Below, piece by piece: positions 1 through 3,018 of a stretch of 6,390 nucleotides of DNA (positions are counted from its first letter, which is position 1; the number at the start of each line of letters is the position of its first letter). The notes under the pieces are model-generated. The model was given only the letters and a program-made list of their open reading frames with translations. It had not been told where the DNA came from and ran no database searches. Made by a program: the position numbers and the translations under genes. The DNA comes from an uncultured Oscillospiraceae bacterium (GTDB taxonomy: Bacteria; Bacillota; Clostridia; Oscillospirales; Ruminococcaceae), in contig USFO01000088.1 of NCBI GenBank assembly GCA_900553955.1, forward strand, positions 1 to 6,390, in the 5' to 3' direction.

Positions 1-52
1 TCACGGTGCAGCGCCAAGGCGCAGCGCCGCGCCACCTTCCCCAAGGGGAAGG
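1..52. repeat. Interspersed palindromic intergenic element, cut by the window edge
   Basis: Two inverted repeats lie together. GCGCC-AA-GGCGC is at 11-22, and a perfect 8-base-pair palindrome CCTTCCCC-AA-GGGGAAGG is at 35-52, followed by CAAAAGAGGCTGAG. On the minus strand this reads CCTTCCCCTTGGGGAAGG then TGGC, a pattern I associate with multi-copy extragenic palindromes in gut Oscillospirales genomes (recalled, not searched). It sits downstream of the aminopeptidase gene. Neither strand has a T-run directly after the long palindrome, so it is not a textbook intrinsic terminator, although it could protect an mRNA 3' end. The left end is missing. Confidence 0.6.
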
Positions 53-90
53 CAAAAGAGGCTGAGCCGCAGTTGGTGCAGTCGGGTTAA

Positions 91-1155
91 TTACAGGGTG
101 ATGAGCTTCTTTTCGCTCTGAGTAATGACGTTGCAGCCGTTTTCGGTGATTTCCACAATATCCTCGATACGCACGCCGAACTGTCCTTCGATATAGATGC
201 CGGGTTCAACGCTGAGCACCATGCCCGCCTCGGTAAGGTCGGTGCAGAGGGGCGAGAAGCGGGGGTTCTCGTGAATTTCAAGTCCGAGGCTGTGACCCAG
301 ACCGTGGCCGAATTTGCCCTCGTAGCCCGCTTTGTAAATCATGTTGCGGGAAACGGCGTCAACGGTGTTGCAGGGTATGCCCGCGCGAACGGCTTCAATG
401 CCCGCAAGCTGCGCCGCAAGCACGAGGTTATAAACCTTCTCCTGCTCCTCGGAAATTTTGCCCACCGCAACGGTTCTGGTCATATCGGAGCAGTAGCCGT
501 TGTGCTCCGCGCCGAAGTCCATGGTGACAAAGTCGCCCTCCTTGATTTTGTTCATGCCGGGAACCGCGTGGGGCATGGAGCCGTTCGCACCTGCGGCAAG
601 AATGGTTTCAAAGGCAAGACCGGTGGCGCCGTTTTTGAGCATGAAATAGTCAAGCTCAAGCTGAAGATCCTTTTCGGTAAGGCCGGGCTTGATAAGCTCA
701 AGCATGTGGAGGAACGCCTTGTCGGTTATAGCCTGCGCCGCGCGGATTTCCGCAAGCTCGTCGGCGGATTTGATGCAGCGCTGATGAAGAATTATCTCGT
801 TGAGGTAGGGTTCGTCAAGAATGGTGACATTGAGGGTTTTGCGAAGGCTGAAAAGGCTCTCCACAGTCATATAGCCGGATTCGATGCCGATGGTTTTTAC
901 GCCGAGCTCCTCGAAAAGCTCGTTGAGCTGCTTCGCCATATCGGTCATAAGAATAACCCTTGCGTCGGTGACCTTTTTGCTTCCCGCTTCCACATAGCGG
1001 CTGTCAAGCAGCAGCACCGCTTCCTTTCTGGTGACAAGCAGCGTGCCTGCGCTGGAGTTAAATCCGGTGTAGTAGCGGCGGTTCACGCCGGAGGTGATAA
1101 GAGCCGCATCTATATTTTCGGGAAGCTGCTGCGAAAGTCTTTTAATTCTATCCAT
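91..1155 (-). CDS. M24-family Xaa-Pro aminopeptidase (proline dipeptidase/PepP-like)
   Basis: This encodes 354 residues, about the size of the short Firmicutes Xaa-Pro peptidases such as B. subtilis YqhT. The family is cytoplasmic and removes N-terminal residues preceding proline using a two-metal centre. Residues 1-130 form the creatinase-type N-terminal domain (YYTGFNSSAG, LLLDSRY). Residues 135-350 form the pita-bread catalytic domain. All five expected metal ligands are visible: D213 (TMDFGAEHNG), D224 (YCSDMTRT), H288 (FGHGLGHSLG), E317 (VEPGIYI) and E331 (GVRIEDIVE). The assisting histidines H284 and H295 (EIHENP) are also present, so the enzyme should be active. ATG is chosen because AGAGGA lies just upstream. 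The gene starts 19 bases after yqeG and is probably cotranscribed with it. Substrate choice between Xaa-Pro peptides and Xaa-Pro dipeptides is not decidable here. No clear intrinsic terminator follows the stop. Confidence 0.93.
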   Translation of the reverse strand: MDRIKRLSQQLPENIDAALITSGVNRRYYTGFNSSAGTLLVTRKEAVLLLDSRYVEAGSKKVTDARVILMTDMAKQLNELFEELGVKTIGIESGYMTVESLFSLRKTLNVTILDEPYLNEIILHQRCIKSADELAEIRAAQAITDKAFLHMLELIKPGLTEKDLQLELDYFMLKNGATGLAFETILAAGANGSMPHAVPGMNKIKEGDFVTMDFGAEHNGYCSDMTRTVAVGKISEEQEKVYNLVLAAQLAGIEAVRAGIPCNTVDAVSRNMIYKAGYEGKFGHGLGHSLGLEIHENPRFSPLCTDLTEAGMVLSVEPGIYIEGQFGVRIEDIVEITENGCNVITQSEKKLITL

Positions 1156-1174
1156 TATTATTTCCTCTTTTCAT

Positions 1175-1648
1175 TTATTTTACCCATTTTTCCAAATGGC
1201 GTTTGAACTTAATGAAGCCGTCCGTTTCGGGGCCCAGAGGCTCTGTCAAAAACACCTTTGCGCCGATTAAATTCCCGCCCACAACGTCGGTGAATATCTG
1301 GTCGCCGATTACCGCCGTTTCCCTCGGAGAAACGCCTAACCGCGCGCAGGCTCTGTGAAAGCCCTTCGGCAGCGGCTTTGCGCTTTTTTCGATAAAGGGC
1401 AGCCCAAGGCTCTCCGCAAACGGACGAACCCGCTCGGCGCTGTTGTTCGATATTATAATCATAGGAATTCCGGCGGCGATAATGTCTTTAATCCAGCCCG
1501 TAACGCCGGGATACGGCTGTTGGGAGTCGTGGAACGCAAGGGTATTGTCCGCGTCTATAAGCACGGCCTTTGCGCCGGAATTTTTAATATCCTCCGGCTT
1601 TATCTGCATTACATTCTGAAATCTATACTGCGGTTTGAAAAGCTGCAA
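1175..1648 (-). CDS. yqeG: YqeG-family HAD IIIA-type phosphatase
   Basis: This encodes 157 residues of a HAD-superfamily hydrolase of the YqeG subfamily, cytoplasmic and of poorly known substrate. The catalytic motif I is LIDADNTLAF with nucleophile D32 and acid/base D34. Motif II is IIISNNS (residues 64-70), motif III lysine is in KPLPKGF (91-97), and motif IV is VIGDQIFTDVVGGN with D116 and D121. The N-terminal segment FKPQYRFQNVMQI matches what is usual in front of motif I, which supports the full length. The start is a TTG: AAGGGAG lies at 1656-1662, seven bases upstream, and no ATG in this frame precedes it. The next ATG (codon 14) would remove conserved residues. The gene lies directly after the rpsU terminator, so it is expressed either by read-through from rpsU or from a promoter I do not see. 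It leads into the aminopeptidase gene 19 bases on. Confidence 0.9.
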   Translation of the reverse strand: MQLFKPQYRFQNVMQIKPEDIKNSGAKAVLIDADNTLAFHDSQQPYPGVTGWIKDIIAAGIPMIIISNNSAERVRPFAESLGLPFIEKSAKPLPKGFHRACARLGVSPRETAVIGDQIFTDVVGGNLIGAKVFLTEPLGPETDGFIKFKRHLEKWVK

Positions 1649-1655
1649 TTTGATG

Positions 1656-1662
1656 CTCCCTT
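1656..1662 (-). promoter_or_regulatory. Ribosome binding site fixing the TTG start of yqeG
   Basis: On the minus strand this reads AAGGGAG and stands seven bases before the TTG at 1648. It decides in favour of a non-ATG start for yqeG. Confidence 0.75.
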
Positions 1663-1670
1663 ATTTTTGA

Positions 1671-1705
1671 AAAATAGAAAAGCGGACAGCTTTAGAGCCA
1701 TCCGC
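1671..1705 (-). terminator. Intrinsic terminator after rpsU
   Basis: On the minus strand, GCGGATGGCT (1696-1705) pairs with AGCTGTCCGC (1682-1691) around a CTAA loop. The stem has ten pairs, two of them G-U, and is followed by TTTTCTATTTTT. It begins 17 bases after the rpsU stop. The yqeG ribosome binding site follows within ten bases of the T-rich tail, so partial read-through into yqeG is likely. Confidence 0.85.
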
Positions 1706-1721
1706 CATCCCTGTTTAATAA

Positions 1722-1895
1722 TTAGTACTTTCTCTTACGGGCAGCCTCGGATTTCTTTTTACGTCTTACCGAAGGCTTCTCATAGCACTCATGCTTTCTG
1801 ACTTCCGCCAGAACGCCGGAGCGTGCGCAGGAACGTTTGAAACGTCTGAGAGCGCTGTCAAGAGATTCGTTTTCTTTGACATGGATTTCTGCCAT
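1722..1895 (-). CDS. rpsU: 30S ribosomal protein S21
   Basis: This encodes 57 residues, the usual length for Firmicutes S21. The protein begins MAEIHVKENESLDSALRRFK, followed by a conserved RSCARSGVLAEVRKHE segment. Its basic tail is rich in Arg and Lys (VRRKKKSEAARKRKY), as expected for a small-subunit protein binding 16S rRNA near the decoding region and helping early initiation. AAGGAGGG at 1906-1913 stands ten bases before the ATG. The gene has its own consensus promoter and its own terminator, so it can be expressed as a short monocistronic mRNA with possible read-through to yqeG. The leader is about 70 bases and contains AAGAAC-N5-GTTCTT, and CTCC upstream of the GGAGG, which could pair. 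Whether S21 autoregulates here is unknown. Confidence 0.97.
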   Translation of the reverse strand: MAEIHVKENESLDSALRRFKRSCARSGVLAEVRKHECYEKPSVRRKKKSEAARKRKY

Positions 1896-1974
1896 TTATC
1901 TGTTTCCCTCCTTCGCCAGTGGGCCGGAGCTAAAAGAACGCATGGTTCTTCCGTACATAAACTGTAACGGATTT

Positions 1975-2003
1975 ATTATATACTTCCGCCGCGCAAGTGT
2001 CAA
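1975..2003 (-). promoter_or_regulatory. Sigma-A promoter of rpsU
   Basis: On the minus strand, TTGACA (1998-2003), a 17-base spacer, then TATAAT (1975-1980): an exact match to the housekeeping consensus. An A/T-rich stretch (about 2004-2050) immediately upstream could act as an UP element. Transcription would start near 1968, giving a leader of about 70 bases before the rpsU ATG. Confidence 0.9.
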
Positions 2004-2169
2004 GCCTAAAAACAACAATGAAATCATTAAATTTATATTAAATGTTACAAAAACCGCTTATTTCGGCACTTTTGCCGCCGCAAAGCGTACAATCTGTTTT
2101 TTCACACGCTTCCGGGCTTTCCGCGCGCCTATATATTATATATGAATATAAGGAAGCTCTGTGAAGCTT
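2004..2169. other. Spacer between the rpsU promoter and the small-RNA/toxin array
   Basis: I see no supported gene. The stretch holds the A/T-rich region upstream of the rpsU promoter, a small hairpin CGGCA-CTTT-TGCCG (2064-2077) without a T-tail, and an A/T-rich run near 2130-2150. GAAGCT-CTGTGA-AGCTTC (2153-2170), followed by GGCTTTTATT, could be the worn remainder of a terminator like the one at 2485-2509, because the next 15 bases match the corresponding junction there. Confidence 0.5.
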
Positions 2170-2178
2170 CGGCTTTTA

Positions 2179-2207
2179 TTGACAAATTTCTACATGAAGT
2201 ATATACT
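2179..2207 (+). promoter_or_regulatory. Sigma-A promoter of toxin-like unit 1
   Basis: TTGACA (2179-2184), 17 bases, TATACT (2202-2207). The first 15 bases of the promoter region, CGGCTTTTATTGACA (2170-2184), recur exactly in front of unit 2 (2502-2516). The start of transcription should be near 2213-2215, giving a leader of about 47 bases. Confidence 0.85.
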
Positions 2208-2230
2208 GTAATAAATCAAGAGAGGAACGG

Positions 2231-2257
2231 TTCACCTCCGAAAAACAAGGAGGTGAA
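2231..2257 (+). promoter_or_regulatory. Leader hairpin sequestering the Shine-Dalgarno of toxin 1
   Basis: TTCACCTCC (2231-2239) is the exact complement of GGAGGTGAA (2249-2257) across a nine-base loop. The right arm contains the core of a full-strength Shine-Dalgarno (AAGGAGGTG, 2247-2255) placed five bases before the ATG at 2261. When folded, the ribosome binding site is buried. This is typical of type I toxin mRNAs, whose translation is held off until the structure opens. Confidence 0.8.
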
Positions 2258-2260
2258 AAG

Positions 2261-2344
2261 ATGAGCTTGCTTGAAATTTTAAGCTTACTTAATCTTCTTG
2301 CCAACGTTATTTCCATAACTGCAAGCTTGCATAAAAAGAAATAA
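2261..2344 (+). CDS. Small hydrophobic peptide, putative type I toxin (unit 1)
   Basis: A 27-codon ORF encodes a peptide that starts MSLLEILSLLNLLAN, continues with a hydrophobic stretch and ends HKKK. Residues 3-24 could form one membrane-spanning helix with a basic C-terminal end. The pattern M-[ST]-x-x-E-x-L followed by an aliphatic helix and Lys tail recalls the TxpA/BsrG/holin-like toxins of Firmicutes, though it is shorter than most of them. It matches the unit 2 peptide at 14 of 27 positions, including LLNLLA and KKK. That two ORFs differ in DNA sequence but keep length and pattern argues for real coding. A consensus promoter, a very strong ribosome binding site inside a hairpin and a convergent antisense promoter surround it. 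The likely role is membrane depolarisation when translated. Toxicity is inferred from architecture alone. Confidence 0.75.
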   Translation: MSLLEILSLLNLLANVISITASLHKKK

Positions 2345-2436
2345 CCGCCCCCGGTGAATAGAGGAACGGCAATTCTCAGGATTATAAATCTTTTCGGAGT
2401 CGGCTTTGTTCCTGTTGCAGCAGGAGCGCCTCTCTT
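2333..2436 (-). ncRNA. Putative antisense antitoxin RNA of unit 1
   Basis: The RNA is predicted from a consensus promoter (2443-2471) with a start near 2436. Its 5' part, AAGAGAGG, is followed by a hairpin TCCTG-N6-CAGGA (+ strand 2411-2424). It then runs antisense to the toxin 1 mRNA 3' region. A possible end is a short GC hairpin ACCG-GGGG-CGGT (+ strand 2344-2355) followed by TATTTCTTTTT. The U-tract is thus supplied by the complement of the toxin's Lys-Lys-Lys-stop codons, and the RNA overlaps the last toxin codons. The stem is only four base pairs, so the 3' end is uncertain. It contains GCCGTTCCTCT, complementary to the AGAGGAACGG motif of the toxin leaders. Confidence 0.6.
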
Positions 2437-2442
2437 GATTTA

Positions 2443-2471
2443 ATTATATGCCCCATGCTCGGAAAAGTCAA
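2443..2471 (-). promoter_or_regulatory. Sigma-A promoter of antisense RNA 1
   Basis: On the minus strand, TTGACT (2466-2471), 17 bases, TATAAT (2443-2448). Its -10 is closer to consensus than the toxin promoter's TATACT. It faces the toxin promoter, and the promoter itself is part of the duplicated 81-base segment. Confidence 0.85.
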
Positions 2472-2484
2472 TAGTTATGCGATA

Positions 2485-2509
2485 AAAAGCCGCCCGGTGG
2501 GCGGCTTTT
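2485..2509. terminator. Bidirectional intrinsic terminator between units 1 and 2
   Basis: AAAAGCCGCCC (2485-2495) pairs perfectly with GGGCGGCTTTT (2499-2509) around a GGT loop. T-runs follow on both strands. On the plus strand it is the best candidate end for the toxin 1 mRNA, about 300 bases long, which would cross the whole antisense gene. Its T-tail runs directly into the -35 box of the unit 2 promoter. Confidence 0.85.
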
Positions 2510-2510
2510 A

Positions 2511-2539
2511 TTGACATTTTGCGGCGCTCGATATATACT
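2511..2539 (+). promoter_or_regulatory. Sigma-A promoter of toxin-like unit 2
   Basis: TTGACA (2511-2516), 17 bases, TATACT (2534-2539), the same boxes and spacing as unit 1 although the spacer sequence differs. The start should be near 2546. TCGAT/ATCGA (2528-2532, 2546-2550) form a small inverted repeat around the -10 box. Confidence 0.85.
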
Positions 2540-2570
2540 GTGAACATCGAGAGAGGAACGGCAATAAAAA

Positions 2571-2599
2571 ATCTCCCAAGCTATGAAAGCAAAGGAGAT
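2571..2599 (+). promoter_or_regulatory. Leader hairpin sequestering the Shine-Dalgarno of toxin 2
   Basis: ATCTCC (2571-2576) pairs with GGAGAT (2594-2599), and an inner GCT/AGC (2580-2582, 2588-2590) extends the structure. The right arm holds the Shine-Dalgarno AAAGGAG (2591-2597), nine bases before the ATG at 2607. The sequence is unlike that of the unit 1 hairpin but does the same thing, which points to selection on structure. Confidence 0.7.
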
Positions 2600-2606
2600 G
2601 GAATAG

Positions 2607-2690
2607 ATGACAGTCGAAGAAACCTTGTTACTTCTCAATCTTTTAGCTGTTGTTATCTTCGGAGTTATCCAAATAGCAAAGAAGAAATAA
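2607..2690 (+). CDS. Small hydrophobic peptide, putative type I toxin (unit 2)
   Basis: A 27-codon ORF encodes a peptide that starts MTVEETLLLLNLLAV and ends with three lysines after a run of Val, Ile, Phe and Gly. Residues 6-23 suit a single membrane helix; the N-terminus is acidic (two Glu) and the C-terminus basic. The M-T-x-E-E-x-L-x-L start and the KKK end fit the TxpA/BsrG/holin-like toxin pattern, and the peptide shares 14 of 27 residues with its neighbour. It lies in another frame from the overlapping 60-codon ORF (2519-2701), which would start inside the promoter and is not credible. Its mRNA probably ends at the hairpin near 2852-2885, so it would fully cover antisense RNA 2. It is read as a type I toxin on context; activity is not shown by sequence. 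Confidence 0.75.
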   Translation: MTVEETLLLLNLLAVVIFGVIQIAKKK

Positions 2691-2790
2691 CTTTTACTTA
2701 GCCCCGTCAGGCAAGCGGAAGCTCTTCAACCTTATTAAGCTTCGAGAGATTCCTTGCTTCGCCTGCTGGCACAGGTGAAATCCTCTCTCG
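2680..2790 (-). ncRNA. Putative antisense antitoxin RNA of unit 2
   Basis: The RNA is predicted from the promoter at 2797-2825 with a start near 2790. The 5' end TCGAGAGA (2784-2791) can pair with TCTCTCGA, the complement of 2742-2749, enclosing a hairpin CCTG-N6-CAGG (+ strand 2767-2780) equivalent to that of antisense RNA 1. The RNA runs antisense to the toxin 2 3' region. The 3' end is unsure: a bulged hairpin (+ strand about 2699-2723) precedes a U-rich stretch that is the complement of the toxin's Lys-Lys-Lys-stop codons, as in unit 1, but with a spacer of about ten bases. Confidence 0.55.
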
Positions 2791-2796
2791 ATACAT

Positions 2797-2825
2797 ATTA
2801 TACCTTTTGTCTTGCAATAAGTCAA
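2797..2825 (-). promoter_or_regulatory. Sigma-A promoter of antisense RNA 2
   Basis: On the minus strand, TTGACT (2820-2825), 17 bases, TATAAT (2797-2802). The boxes are the same as in the other two antisense promoters, but the spacer and flanks are unrelated, so only the boxes and spacing are kept. Confidence 0.85.
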
Positions 2826-2848
2826 GATATTTTGGCGGATTGTTCGCC

Positions 2849-2937
2849 AAAAAAAGACCGCCACTCTGCACAGTAACGGTCTTTTGAAATAAAAAACTTT
2901 TAACTTCCAGAGTCAACCGCTAACGGTTTCCTCTCTT
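2849..2937 (-). ncRNA. Putative orphan antitoxin-like RNA (RNA 3)
   Basis: The RNA is predicted between the promoter at 2944-2972 and the terminator at 2852-2885, about 90 bases. It starts with the unit 1-type leader CAAGAGAGG, then a hairpin AACCG-TTAG-CGGTT, and ends in the AAAAGACCG/CGGTCTTTT hairpin with seven U. No toxin promoter or ORF faces it. On the plus strand GAAATAA-AAAA-CTTTTA (2886-2902) resembles the 3' end of toxin 2 (GAAATAACTTTTA, 2684-2696), suggesting the stump of a lost toxin. It could still act in trans on unit 1, whose leader type it shares. Confidence 0.55.
2852..2885. terminator. Hairpin terminator serving orphan RNA 3 and probably toxin 2 mRNA
   Basis: AAAAGACCG (2852-2860) pairs with CGGTCTTTT (2877-2885) around a 16-base loop. 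On the minus strand a run of seven T follows, a good terminator for the RNA starting near 2937. On the plus strand only the TTTT of the stem is available, so termination of toxin 2 mRNA here is plausible but weaker. An adjoining palindrome TTTTGGCG-N7-CGCCAAAA (2830-2852) shares its A/T edge. Confidence 0.7.
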
Positions 2938-2943
2938 GATTTA

Positions 2944-2972
2944 ATTATATGCCCCATACTCGGAAAAGTCAA
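2944..2972 (-). promoter_or_regulatory. Sigma-A promoter of orphan RNA 3
   Basis: On the minus strand, TTGACT (2967-2972), 17 bases, TATAAT (2944-2949). It is a copy of the antisense RNA 1 promoter with one change in the spacer, carried by the 81-base repeat. Confidence 0.85.
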
Positions 2973-2985
2973 TAGTTATGCGATA

Positions 2986-3010
2986 AAAAGCCGCCCGGTG
3001 GGCGGCTTTT
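2986..3010. terminator. Bidirectional terminator between the array and prmC
   Basis: This is the second copy of the AAAAGCCGCCC/GGGCGGCTTTT hairpin, with T-runs on both strands. On the minus strand it begins eight bases after the prmC stop, so it ends the kinase-DUF1385-prmC transcript. On the plus strand it closes the toxin array. Confidence 0.88.
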
Positions 3011-3018
3011 TGCTTGCG

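Larger units (their letters stand above)
2213..2441. repeat. 13-base inverted repeat bounding unit 1
   Basis: AAATCAAGAGAGG (2213-2225) and its exact complement CCTCTCTTGATTT (2429-2441) bracket the unit. Each arm coincides with the expected transcription start of one of the two opposing RNAs, so toxin mRNA and antisense RNA begin with the same sequence. In a full-length toxin mRNA the arms could also pair with each other, closing the molecule from 5' to 3' side. Confidence 0.75.
2429..2509. repeat. 81-base direct repeat, copy 1
   Basis: Copy 1 is 80/81 identical to 2930-3010, the only difference being G2457 versus A2958. The repeat carries the inverted-repeat arm, a complete antisense promoter and the bidirectional terminator, that is, the right-hand end of a toxin-antitoxin unit. 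Confidence 0.95.
2546..2792. repeat. 12-base inverted repeat bounding unit 2
   Basis: ATCGAGAGAGGA (2546-2557) and its exact complement TCCTCTCTCGAT (2781-2792) sit at the start points of the toxin 2 mRNA and of antisense RNA 2. Relative to unit 1, CAAGAGAGG has become TCGAGAGAGG in both arms together, so pairing or start-site identity is kept within each unit. Confidence 0.75.
2930..3010. repeat. 81-base direct repeat, copy 2
   Basis: Second copy of 2429-2509, with 80/81 identity and an offset of 501 bases. It forms the right boundary of the array; immediately after it the sequence departs and prmC ends at 3019. Confidence 0.95.

Noticed and set aside
35..52. CCTTCCCC-AA-GGGGAAGG as intrinsic terminator of the aminopeptidase operon
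   Set aside because: No T-run follows directly on the minus strand, and the same palindrome type is better explained as a dispersed extragenic repeat.
271..1206. 311-codon plus-strand ORF opposite the aminopeptidase
   Set aside because: It lies antisense to a gene with all M24 catalytic residues, shows no domain, and is a typical long shadow of a GC-rich codon pattern.
1896..1943. 15-codon upstream ORF in the rpsU leader whose TAA directly abuts the rpsU ATG, in frame
   Set aside because: Only a weak GGAAG precedes it, its ATG lies in the loop of a hairpin, and the peptide has no recognisable leader-peptide pattern. The abutting stop may be chance.
2486..2516. Riboswitch or attenuator for toxin 2 at the terminator just before its promoter
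   Set aside because: The hairpin lies upstream of the -35 box and so is not in the toxin 2 transcript. It ends the previous unit.
2519..2701. 60-codon plus-strand ORF over unit 2
   Set aside because: It would start inside the toxin promoter, before the expected transcription start, and it reads the toxin region in another frame with no membrane or domain character.
2707..2916. 69-codon minus-strand ORF with a TTG start (begins MTLEVKSFLF), slightly like the toxin start MTVEE
   Set aside because: It runs across a terminator hairpin, a palindrome and the antisense RNA 2 promoter, has no properly spaced ribosome binding site, and its resemblance is four residues. It is more simply a shadow over the RNA genes.
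2213..2972. CRISPR-like reading of the repeated GAGAGG and AGAGGAACGG motifs
   Set aside because: Repeats are short, irregularly spaced, and tied to promoters in both orientations. There is no repeat-spacer periodicity and no cas gene.
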